From the NCBI GenBank assembly GCA_030528905.1, contig JAUMXZ010000003.1, positions 1-47,781 of the forward strand: a stretch of DNA of 47,781 nt, written 5' to 3'. Shown one piece after another: positions 18,428 to 26,272 of this stretch. The stretch's first letter is position 1, and every line of letters starts with the position of its first letter. This DNA comes from Clostridia bacterium (GTDB taxonomy: Bacteria; Bacillota; Clostridia; Oscillospirales; Acutalibacteraceae). Below the pieces are notes generated by a model. The model was not told where the DNA came from. It made no database searches and was given only the letters and a program-made list of their open reading frames with translations. The position numbers and the translations under genes were made by a program.

Positions 18428-18993
18428 AAAATATAGCCCTTGCTTGAGTCTATATCTGAAAGTAATAATATCGCTGCACTTATAAGAGTGGAGTAAAGAG
18501 ATCCTGGCTTTCTTAATGTGACTAAAAAATCGTGCGGCTCTATTATTTTTCCTTTCATACTTTCTACTTTTCGCTGAAGACTAATACATATACTCTCTTT
18601 GTCTTGGCCGCTTACATTTAATGTATTATTTAATGCCATTCCGCAATTTATCGTTTTGCAATTTGTTAAACTCAGCATTTTTACCGCATTTATGTTTTCC
18701 TCATCTATTACTGCTGTTATATTTTTACAACTTCTTATTTCTCCTAAAACATTAAAATCTGTTTCATTTCCTAAAATTATTATCGCTTTTTCCAACTTTA
18801 TATTTGTGCTAAACTGCACAGTAAAACCGGTATCTTTAAATTCGTTATCTGTGTCTAATCCCTTTAAACTATCTCTTTTCATTCCCTGTTTTAATATGTT
18901 ACAGCTTCCATATCTGCTGATATTCTCCAAGATCGACATAAATAATCTCTTATTAGCCCTCGTTTTTCTTCCCATAAATAAGATAAAAACCAT
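18424..18993 (-). CDS. Uncharacterised cytosolic protein
   Basis: Protein of 189 residues; I do not recognise a named family. A central alpha/beta stretch (AIIILGNETDFNVL, NITAVIDEENINAVKML, KTINCGMALNNTLNVS) alternates strands and helices like a Rossmann-type domain. The end (FLVTLRKPGSLYSTLISAAILLL) contains an amphipathic or hydrophobic helix. AAGGGTG lies 5 bases before the ATG at 18993. Together with the BofC-like gene upstream on the same strand it may form a two-gene unit. Its TAA stop shares the TTAA palindrome with the stop of the converging ATPase gene, so no space remains for a terminator between them. Confidence 0.6.
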   Translation of the reverse strand: MVFILFMGRKTRANKRLFMSILENISRYGSCNILKQGMKRDSLKGLDTDNEFKDTGFTVQFSTNIKLEKAIIILGNETDFNVLGEIRSCKNITAVIDEENINAVKMLSLTNCKTINCGMALNNTLNVSGQDKESICISLQRKVESMKGKIIEPHDFLVTLRKPGSLYSTLISAAILLLSDIDSSKGYIF

Positions 18994-19030
18994 ATCAGCA
19001 CCCTTTTTTATCCATATTAACTACTAACAT

Positions 19031-19402
19031 CTAACTCTCATAATCCTGAATAATATATTTTAAATTCGTTTCTCCTTTTACTACTATCCCTTCTGTTAAC
19101 ATCTTTTGGTCAAGCTCAGGTAATGCTCTCATATCTTTCTCTATAATATCAAACGGCTCTTTTTCATCACTTTTAAATATCCCTATATAACTGTTGTATG
19201 CACGCAGTATATATATGCTGTCTTCAGGACTCTTTTCTACACTGTTATTTTCTGTCTGTATAACCTCTTCACTGCTTTTACTGCTAACAACCTTTTGCTC
19301 CTTTATATCAGACTCAGATAATGCTGCAAAAAATATCCCGTACGAAAAACAAAATACTACTACCCCTAAAAGTAATACCCCTATATAGCCTCTTGCTTTC
19401 AT
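19031..19402 (-). CDS. Membrane-anchored protein with BofC C-terminal-like domain
   Basis: Protein of about 123 residues. One N-terminal transmembrane helix (YIGVLLLGVVVFCFSYGIFFAA) is followed by a Ser/Glu-rich linker and a 60-residue domain (YILRAYNSYIGIFK, EPFDIIEKDMRALPELDQ, LTEGIVVKG). That last pattern resembles the C-terminal domain of BofC, a regulator of the SigK checkpoint in sporulation, which also occurs in many clostridial proteins of unknown role. ATG at 19402 is preferred over upstream GTG codons because AAAGGTGG overlaps those GTGs and sits 8 bases before the ATG. The domain should face outside the cytoplasm. A specific role in sporulation is inferred. Confidence 0.65.
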   Translation of the reverse strand: MKARGYIGVLLLGVVVFCFSYGIFFAALSESDIKEQKVVSSKSSEEVIQTENNSVEKSPEDSIYILRAYNSYIGIFKSDEKEPFDIIEKDMRALPELDQKMLTEGIVVKGETNLKYIIQDYES

Positions 19403-19550
19403 CGTTTTCACCACCTTTATCTATATTATGATGTATACCTCTTTTCTTTATACATTACATTAAATTTAAAAATATATCCCTACTTAACCCAAAAGTAATA
19501 TTAGATAAAATATCAGTTTAATATTTTTTCTATTATTTTTGTAAATGATG

Positions 19551-19579
19551 TGGAAATGTATAAAAATATTTGTTATAAT
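19551..19579 (+). promoter_or_regulatory. Extended -10 promoter of ppdK
   Basis: A perfect TGTTATAAT (extended -10, TATAAT at 19574-19579) is preceded at 17 bases by a weak TGGAAA. Transcription would start about 45 bases before the ppdK ATG. Confidence 0.7.
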
Positions 19580-19632
19580 AGAAAAAGTTAGTAATAACTA
19601 AATGTTTTTCTGAAAATTAGGAGGTTGTATTT

Positions 19633-22263
19633 ATGGGTAAAAAGTATGTTTATCTCTTTTCCGAAGGAAATGGCTCAATGAGAGAGCTTCTTGGTGGTAA
19701 AGGTGCTAACTTGGCTGAAATGACAAAGTTAGGCTTACCTGTTCCTCAAGGCTTCACAATTTCTACTGAGGCTTGTACTCGTTACTATGACGATGGAAGA
19801 AAAATTTCTTCTGATATCGAAGAAGAAATATATAAAAATCTTGCCGAAATGGAAAAAATTACAGGCAAAAAATTCGGCGATGCAAGTAACCCTTTGTTAG
19901 TTTCTGTTCGCTCAGGCGCCAGAGCTTCTATGCCGGGTATGATGGATACTATACTTAATTTGGGCCTTAATGATACTGTTGTTGAAAGTTTAGCTCAAAT
20001 AACAGGTAACCCCAGATTTGCTTACGATTCTTATCGCCGCTTTATCCAAATGTTCTCTGATGTTGTTATGGAATTGCCAAAACCTGAATTTGAGAAAATT
20101 ATTACCGCAAAGAAAAAGGAAAAGGGCGTAACATTAGATACTGAACTTGATGCTGACGATATGAAAGATCTCGTTAATAGATTTAAGGCTTTCTATTTTG
20201 AGAAAAAAGGTTCAGAATTCCCTTCAGACCCAACTTTGCAAATGATGGAAGCTGTTAAAGCTGTTTTCCGCTCCTGGGATAACCCTCGTGCTAATGTGTA
20301 TCGTATGATGAACGAGATTCCTTATAGCTGGGGTACTGCTGTTAATGTTCAGGAAATGGTGTTCGGAAACTCAGGCGACGATTCCGGAACCGGTGTTGCT
20401 TTTACCCGTGACCCTGCAACCGGTGAAAAGAAATTGTTCGGTGAGTACCTCATCAACGCTCAAGGCGAAGACGTTGTTGCCGGCGTAAGAACTCCTTCTT
20501 CTATCGAAAACCTCAAAAAAGAAATGCCTGAAATATATGACCAATTTGCTGCAATCGCTCAGAGCCTTGAAGATCACTACAGAGATATGCAGGATATGGA
20601 GTTCACTATCGAAAAAGGTAAACTCTTTATGCTCCAAACAAGAAACGGTAAGAGAACTGCTGCTGCTGCTTTGAAAATCGCTGTTGACCTTGTTGACGAA
20701 GGCAAAATCAGCGAAACTGAGGCCGTTTTAAGAGTAGAACCAAAACAACTCGACGCTCTCTTACACCCACAATTTGATGCTGCTGCTCTTAAAAAAGCTA
20801 CTCCTATCGGAAAAGGCTTAGCTGCTTCTCCGGGTGCTGCTTGCGGTAAGGTTGTCTTCTCTGCTGAAGATTCAAAAGCTTGGGCTGCTAAAGGCGAAAA
20901 AGTTATCCTTGCTCGTTTGGAAACTTCTCCTGAAGATATCGAAGGTATGGCTACTGCTCAAGGTATCCTGACCGTTCGTGGCGGTATGACTTCTCACGCT
21001 GCTGTTGTTGCAAGAGGTATGGGTACTTGCTGCGTTTCAGGCTGCGGTGCTATCGAAATAGATGAAGATGCTAAAGAATTTAAACTCGGTGGAAGAACCT
21101 TTAAAGAGGGCGACTATATCTCTCTTGACGGTACAACCGGTAATATATATGGAGAGGCTATTCCTACTGTTGCTGCTGCTATCTCCGGTGACTTTGAGAG
21201 ATTTATGAACTGGGCTGACTCAAGAAGAACTCTTAAAGTAAGAACTAATGCTGATACTCCAAGAGATGCTAAACAAGCTATCGCTTTTGGTGCTGAAGGT
21301 ATCGGACTTTGCCGTACTGAGCATATGTTCTTCGAGGGCGAGAGAATTAAAGCTATCCGCGAAATGATCGTTGCTAATAACGTTGATGACAGAAAAGCTG
21401 CTTTAGCTAAAATCTTACCTTATCAACAAGGTGACTTCGAGGCTATGTATAAAGTTATGGAAGGCCGCCCAATGGTTATCCGTTTCTTAGATCCTCCTCT
21501 ACACGAGTTCTTACCTCAAAAAGAAGACGATATTATCGAAATTGCTAAAGAACTCAATATCTCTGTTGCTGCTTTGAAAGAAGTTATTTCAAGCCTGCAC
21601 GAGTTTAACCCAATGATGGGCCATAGAGGCTGCCGCTTATCTGTAAGCTATCCTGAAATCGCTGAAATGCAGACTACTGCTGTTATTAACGCTGCTATCA
21701 ATGTTAATAAATCAAATCCTGAGTACAAAACTATTCCTGAAATTATGATCCCATTAGTCGGCGATGTAAAAGAACTTAAATTCGTTAAAGATATTGTTAC
21801 AAGCACTGCTGATAGAATAATCAAAGAATCAGGTATCGAGATGGAATATCAAGTTGGTACAATGATTGAAGTTCCAAGAGCTGCTATCTTAGCAGATGAA
21901 ATCGCTAAAGAAGCTGAATTCTTTAGCTTTGGTACAAACGATTTAACTCAAATGACTTTCGGATTTAGCCGTGATGATGCTGCTAAATTCTTACAGGATT
22001 ACTATGAGAAGAAAATCTATGAATCTGATCCATTTGCAAGACTTGACCAAAATGGTGTTGGCAAACTTGTTCAAATGTCAGCTGAATTAGGTAAGAAAAC
22101 TCGTCCTGATATATCTCTCGGAATCTGCGGAGAACACGGTGGAGATCCTTCTTCTGTTATGTTCTGTCATAACATCGGACTTGACTATGTTTCCTGCTCT
22201 CCTTACAGAGTTCCTATCGCAAGACTTGCCGCTGCTCAAGCTGCTATTAACGAAAAAAAATAA
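19633..22263 (+). CDS. ppdK: Pyruvate, phosphate dikinase
   Basis: Protein of 876 residues, full length. The N-terminal ATP-grasp domain (YVYLFSEGNGSMRELLGGKG, SVRSGARASMPGMMDT) is followed by the swivelling phosphohistidine domain (RGGMTSHAAVVARGMGTCCV) and the C-terminal PEP/pyruvate barrel (GTNDLTQMTFGFSRDD, GICGEHGGDPSSV). It interconverts pyruvate + ATP + Pi and PEP + AMP + PPi, a common pyrophosphate-linked glycolytic step in anaerobic clostridia. Alanine codons are nearly all GCT, suggesting high expression. AGGAGG sits 7 bases before the ATG. It is a single-gene unit with its own promoter and terminator. Confidence 0.97.
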   Translation: MGKKYVYLFSEGNGSMRELLGGKGANLAEMTKLGLPVPQGFTISTEACTRYYDDGRKISSDIEEEIYKNLAEMEKITGKKFGDASNPLLVSVRSGARASMPGMMDTILNLGLNDTVVESLAQITGNPRFAYDSYRRFIQMFSDVVMELPKPEFEKIITAKKKEKGVTLDTELDADDMKDLVNRFKAFYFEKKGSEFPSDPTLQMMEAVKAVFRSWDNPRANVYRMMNEIPYSWGTAVNVQEMVFGNSGDDSGTGVAFTRDPATGEKKLFGEYLINAQGEDVVAGVRTPSSIENLKKEMPEIYDQFAAIAQSLEDHYRDMQDMEFTIEKGKLFMLQTRNGKRTAAAALKIAVDLVDEGKISETEAVLRVEPKQLDALLHPQFDAAALKKATPIGKGLAASPGAACGKVVFSAEDSKAWAAKGEKVILARLETSPEDIEGMATAQGILTVRGGMTSHAAVVARGMGTCCVSGCGAIEIDEDAKEFKLGGRTFKEGDYISLDGTTGNIYGEAIPTVAAAISGDFERFMNWADSRRTLKVRTNADTPRDAKQAIAFGAEGIGLCRTEHMFFEGERIKAIREMIVANNVDDRKAALAKILPYQQGDFEAMYKVMEGRPMVIRFLDPPLHEFLPQKEDDIIEIAKELNISVAALKEVISSLHEFNPMMGHRGCRLSVSYPEIAEMQTTAVINAAINVNKSNPEYKTIPEIMIPLVGDVKELKFVKDIVTSTADRIIKESGIEMEYQVGTMIEVPRAAILADEIAKEAEFFSFGTNDLTQMTFGFSRDDAAKFLQDYYEKKIYESDPFARLDQNGVGKLVQMSAELGKKTRPDISLGICGEHGGDPSSVMFCHNIGLDYVSCSPYRVPIARLAAAQAAINEKK

Positions 22264-22302
22264 TTAAAACTGCTCTAAAACAACTAAATAATTAGAAAAT
22301 TT

Positions 22303-22339
22303 GCCCACATTATATTAAATTATAGTGTGGGCTTTTTTT
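22303..22339 (+). terminator. Intrinsic terminator of ppdK
   Basis: A 12-base stem (22303-22314 against 22321-22332, one G-U pair) with a 6-base loop is followed by seven T residues. Confidence 0.92.
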
Positions 22340-22660
22340 GCGTTACAGCTACATTACTTGCATTGGGTATGATACCTAAGCTTAGTCGTAAGTACACCAA
22401 GACATTCTATTTAAAATAAGCGGTCTAAGAAATTTTAAGCCCGATGGCCAAATTTTAATTTATTATTTTTAGAGTCGTCAAAGTAAAAAAGAACCAAATC
22501 TCTCCCCTATTCTGCTTGACAGAAGTACGATTTTTCAATAAAATAATGACAAAAATAAACAATTCTTAAAAAAGTTTAGATTCAGTTTAGATTCAAATAA
22601 TATCATATCCCTAATAAATATAAAAATCATAAAAATGATTATAAGAAAGGGAGATAAATT
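22340..22660 (+). promoter_or_regulatory. Gene-free region with tandem 11-base repeats before the response regulator
   Basis: No convincing gene lies in this 321-base stretch. Near its end, GTTTAGATTCA occurs twice in direct tandem (22574-22584 and 22585-22595), a period of 11 bases. A TATCAT at 22601-22606 follows, about 60 bases before the regulator start. Tandem repeats one helical turn apart over the -35 region are the usual binding arrangement of OmpR/PhoB-type regulators, so autoregulation is likely. The rest of the gap shows nothing I can identify. Confidence 0.6.
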
Positions 22661-23335
22661 ATGTTTCGGATTCTTGTGGTCGATGATGACCGTCATACCA
22701 GAATGCTTTTAGAAGCCATTTTGAAAGCAGAAAACTATACCGTATTCACCGCATCAAACGGCGAGGAAGCCTTAGACGTAATGGACAAGGAACACATTGA
22801 TCTTGTTGTTCTTGATATTATGATGCCCAAAATGGATGGATATGAATTTACTAAGATCCTTCGCAAATCTGATAATAATCTGCCAATTTTGATGGCATCA
22901 GCAAAACAGCTTCCTGCTGATAAGCGCAGAGGTTTTATTGTCGGAACTGATGACTATATCACAAAGCCTATTGATGAGGAGGAAATGCTGCTTCGAATCA
23001 AAGCGCTTCTTCGCCGTGCTCAGATTGTTAATGACCAAAAAATTAAAATCGGCGATGTCGTTCTTGATTATAATTCTTTTGCAGTAAGTAAAAATGGTAA
23101 GACTCAGGTCCTGCCGCAAAAAGAATTTCTACTCCTCTATAAACTGCTTTCTTACCCCGGAAAGATCTTTACCCGTATTCAGCTTATGGACGAAATTTGG
23201 GGCGCTGAAAGTGATACCGGCTGGGAAACCGTAACGGTGCATGTGGGCAGACTTCGCAAACGCTTTGAGGACTGGGATGAATTCGAGATCGAGTCTGTCA
23301 GAGGTCTCGGATATAGGGCGGTAAAAAAAGTATGA
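22661..23335 (+). CDS. OmpR/PhoB-family response regulator
   Basis: Protein of 224 residues. The receiver domain has the acidic pocket (VVDDDRHTR, Asp8-10), phospho-acceptor Asp52 in VVLDIMMPKMDG, and the KP pair in DDYITKPID. The C-terminal winged helix (VLPQKEFLLLYKLLSYPGKIFTRIQLMDEIWG, TVTVHVGRLRKRFE, VRGLGYRAVKKV) is of the OmpR type. It overlaps the histidine kinase by 4 bases (ATGA). Alanine codons such as GCC and GCA are frequent here, unlike the GCT-dominated neighbours, hinting at a different origin. The likely target is the ABC exporter downstream. Confidence 0.95.
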   Translation: MFRILVVDDDRHTRMLLEAILKAENYTVFTASNGEEALDVMDKEHIDLVVLDIMMPKMDGYEFTKILRKSDNNLPILMASAKQLPADKRRGFIVGTDDYITKPIDEEEMLLRIKALLRRAQIVNDQKIKIGDVVLDYNSFAVSKNGKTQVLPQKEFLLLYKLLSYPGKIFTRIQLMDEIWGAESDTGWETVTVHVGRLRKRFEDWDEFEIESVRGLGYRAVKKV

Positions 23336-24393
23336 ATAAAAAAGAACATAAGCATACATTAGCACTGATACTATTAGCAGCCACAATCGTTTTCTTTATT
23401 ATTTTAGTCGCTGTGGTATTATCAGCTGCAACAGTATACCTTCTGCTTGATACCGGAGTTATTACAACTATTAACGGCAGACCCGACCCTCGTCATACCC
23501 TTATGTTTATGGGGATTATCAGCCTTTTGATCGGTTCTGTACTGACGGCTGTTATTAGTAAATTTTCGCTGCAGCCTGTCAATCGAATCGTTACTCAAAT
23601 GAATCGATTGGCCTCCGGCGACTTTAAGGCCCGACTTAAAATCGGCAAACCCTTAGGAACTTATAAAACAATTATTGAAGTTACCGAAAGCTTTAACAAA
23701 ATGGCCGAAGAACTTGAAAATACCGAGATGCTTCGCAGCGATTTTATCAACAATTTCTCCCACGAATTTAAAACGCCTATTGTTTCTATTGCTGGTTTTG
23801 CCAAACTCTTAAAGCGTGGGAATCTCACCGAAGAACAAAAAAGAGAATACATTGATATTATTGAAGAAGAATCTATGCGTCTTGCCGCTATGGCAACTAA
23901 TGTGCTTAATCTTACTAAATATGAAAACCAAATGATTTTGACGGATGTCACTACATTTAACCTCTCAGAACAGCTTCGTTCAAGTATTCTTGCGCTTGAG
24001 GGTAAATGGTCAAAAAAGAATATCGATTTTAATTTGGATTTTTCTGAGCATATGATTGAAGGTAATAAAGATATGTTAAAACATATGTGGATCAACTTGA
24101 TTGATAATGCGGTTAAGTTTTCAAGTGATGGTAAAACGGTTGGAATCGGTATAAAGGAACAAAACGGATATTATGAGGTTTCCGTACAAAATCACGGCAG
24201 TGAAATTGCCCCTGAACAACAGAAAAAGATATTTAATAAATTCTATCAGGCAGATGAATCTCACGCATCTGAAGGCAACGGCGTTGGTCTTGCTCTTGTA
24301 AAAGGCATTTCCGAGCTTCACGGCGGCAGAGTCTCGGTCTATTGTGAAAACAATATAACTACATTTACAGTAACTTTACCAAAAAAACAATAG
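23332..24393 (+). CDS. Sensor histidine kinase
   Basis: Protein of 353 residues with two transmembrane helices (about 10-38 and 57-79) and only a short loop of roughly 20 residues between them. A small extracytoplasmic loop suggests sensing within the membrane or through the partner transporter. A HAMP domain follows (LQPVNRIVTQMNRLASGDF), then the dimerisation domain with His144 in NNFSHEFKTPIVSIAGFAKLL, and an ATPase domain with the N box (MWINLIDNAVKFS) and G boxes (EGNGVGLALVKGI). It should phosphorylate the adjacent regulator. Intramembrane-type kinases paired with ABC exporters often respond to envelope-active compounds; here that is inferred from context. Confidence 0.93.
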   Translation: MNKKEHKHTLALILLAATIVFFIILVAVVLSAATVYLLLDTGVITTINGRPDPRHTLMFMGIISLLIGSVLTAVISKFSLQPVNRIVTQMNRLASGDFKARLKIGKPLGTYKTIIEVTESFNKMAEELENTEMLRSDFINNFSHEFKTPIVSIAGFAKLLKRGNLTEEQKREYIDIIEEESMRLAAMATNVLNLTKYENQMILTDVTTFNLSEQLRSSILALEGKWSKKNIDFNLDFSEHMIEGNKDMLKHMWINLIDNAVKFSSDGKTVGIGIKEQNGYYEVSVQNHGSEIAPEQQKKIFNKFYQADESHASEGNGVGLALVKGISELHGGRVSVYCENNITTFTVTLPKKQ

Positions 24394-24450
24394 CAAAATT
24401 TTGTGTTAAATCAGAAGATGATTATATTTTTTTACATCTATCCGGTTTGT

Positions 24451-24490
24451 TTTATTTAACATTTATTTAAACTTAGAAACAAATGTTAAA
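24451..24490 (+). promoter_or_regulatory. Candidate regulator-binding site before the ABC exporter
   Basis: TTTAAC-like motifs cluster here. TTTAACATTTA and TTTAAACTTAG lie in direct order 11 bases apart from 24455. A perfect 10-base inverted repeat also occurs (24455-24464 against 24481-24490, 16-base loop). The arrangement fits an OmpR-family binding site, but no clear -10 was found. Confidence 0.45.
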
Positions 24491-24520
24491 CTTTAACTTC
24501 AAAAAAGGAGTTTTTATTTT

Positions 24521-26272
24521 ATGATTCGTATTCTTAAAAAGCTAAGAAAAAAAGACATATTACTAATTATCATTTCTATTGCTTTTATCGCTGTTCAGGT
24601 CTGGCTTGACCTGAAACTGCCGGACTATATGAGCGAAATTACACTACTGGTTCAGACACCGGACAACGAAATGACTGATATTTTAGCTGCCGGTATAAAA
24701 ATGCTTCTTTGCGCCTTAGGCAGTCTTGTGTCAGCAGTTGCAGTTTCTATTCTTTGTGCAAGAATTGCCACTGACTTCGGCGCTGATTTGCGTTCGGGGC
24801 TATATAACAAGGTCTTGTCGTTTTCCAAAGGCGAGATAAGTAAGTTTTCTACCGCCAGCCTCATCACAAGAAGCACAAACGATGTTATGCAGGTTCAAAT
24901 GCTTATCCTTATGGGTCTGCAATCCATTATCAAGGCACCTCTAATGGGCACTTGGGCGATTATTAAAATCGCAGGTAAAAACACCGAATGGACAATTACT
25001 ACAGCCATAGCGGTTATGTGTCTTATGGTCGTTGTTGTTTTGGCAGTTGCCTTGATGCTTCCTAAGTTTCGCAAAATACAGAAGATGACTGATGACTTAA
25101 ATCGTATAACAAGAGAAAATCTAAACGGTATTTCTGTTATCCGTGCCTACAATGCTGAGGATTATCAGCAGAATAAATTTGATGCTACCAACAACTACCT
25201 CACAAAGGCAAATTTGTTTACCGGCAGAGTTTCTGCATTTATGATGCCCTCCATTCAGATGATTATGAACGGGCTTAGTCTTTCTATCTATTGGCTCGGT
25301 GCGGCACTTATTGACAGTGCGGGAATACAACAAAAAATAGGCCTGTTTTCCGATATGATAGTATTCTCTCAATATGCTATGCAGGTTGTTATGGCGTTTA
25401 TGATGCTGGTTATGCTCTTTATTATGCTTCCTCGTGCTTCTGTTTCGGCAAAGCGTATTCTTGAGGTTTTTGATAGCCCTGTTTACATTCAAGACGGAAA
25501 TATTTTCTCAAATGCAGCAAACTGTGAAGGTGAAATTGAATTCAAAAACGTCAGCTTCCGTTATCCTGATGGCGAGGGCGATGTAATCGAAAACATAAGC
25601 TTTACTGCTAAAAAAGGTGAAACCGTTGCTGTTATCGGCTCAACGGGCAGCGGCAAAACAGCACTTATTGACTTAATTCCCCGTTTTTATGATGCAACAA
25701 GCGGTGAAGTTTTAGTTGACGGCGTTAATGTTAAAGATTATAAATTAAAGACTCTTCGCAATAAAATCGGCTATGTTTCCCAAAAAGCTACCCTGTTTTC
25801 AGGTACAGTTCGCAGTAATGTAATCTTTGGTGACAGCAAACACGATTTAAGCCAAAATTTTGTAGAATCAATTTACACCGCTCAAGCGGCAGACTTTGTT
25901 GAAAAGATGGAAAAAGGCTATGACGGAGTTATCTCTCAGGACGGTGCTAATCTCTCAGGCGGACAAAAACAACGCCTTTCTATCGCTCGTGCAATCTGCA
26001 GAAGACCTGAAATTCTCATTTTTGACGACTCATTTTCAGCTCTTGACTATAAAACTGACCGTACTCTTCGTCAAAAAATGAACAAAGATTGCAAGAATAT
26101 CACAAAGCTTATCGTTGCACAACGCATTGGTACCATTCGTGATGCAGACCGCATCATTGTTTTAGATGAGGGCAAAATGGTCGGATACGGAAAACACAGC
26201 TATCTTATGGAAAATTGTGAGGTTTACAGACAAATAGCCTATTCACAACTTTCAAAGGAGGAACTCGCCTGA
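24521..26272 (+). CDS. ABC exporter half-transporter with degenerate catalytic site
   Basis: Protein of 583 residues: a six-helix exporter membrane domain (about 1-320) fused to an ATPase domain. The ATPase shows Walker A GSTGSGKTAL (373-382), the signature LSGGQKQRLSIARAI, Walker B LIFDDSFSALD with Asp503 where the catalytic Glu belongs, and Gln534 in place of the switch His (VAQRIGT). These are the marks of the degenerate subunit of heterodimeric exporters such as BmrCD, LmrCD and TM287/288. Its canonical partner is the next gene, overlapping by one base. Substrates are probably drugs or peptides. AAGGAG lies before the ATG. Confidence 0.93.
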   Translation: MIRILKKLRKKDILLIIISIAFIAVQVWLDLKLPDYMSEITLLVQTPDNEMTDILAAGIKMLLCALGSLVSAVAVSILCARIATDFGADLRSGLYNKVLSFSKGEISKFSTASLITRSTNDVMQVQMLILMGLQSIIKAPLMGTWAIIKIAGKNTEWTITTAIAVMCLMVVVVLAVALMLPKFRKIQKMTDDLNRITRENLNGISVIRAYNAEDYQQNKFDATNNYLTKANLFTGRVSAFMMPSIQMIMNGLSLSIYWLGAALIDSAGIQQKIGLFSDMIVFSQYAMQVVMAFMMLVMLFIMLPRASVSAKRILEVFDSPVYIQDGNIFSNAANCEGEIEFKNVSFRYPDGEGDVIENISFTAKKGETVAVIGSTGSGKTALIDLIPRFYDATSGEVLVDGVNVKDYKLKTLRNKIGYVSQKATLFSGTVRSNVIFGDSKHDLSQNFVESIYTAQAADFVEKMEKGYDGVISQDGANLSGGQKQRLSIARAICRRPEILIFDDSFSALDYKTDRTLRQKMNKDCKNITKLIVAQRIGTIRDADRIIVLDEGKMVGYGKHSYLMENCEVYRQIAYSQLSKEELA

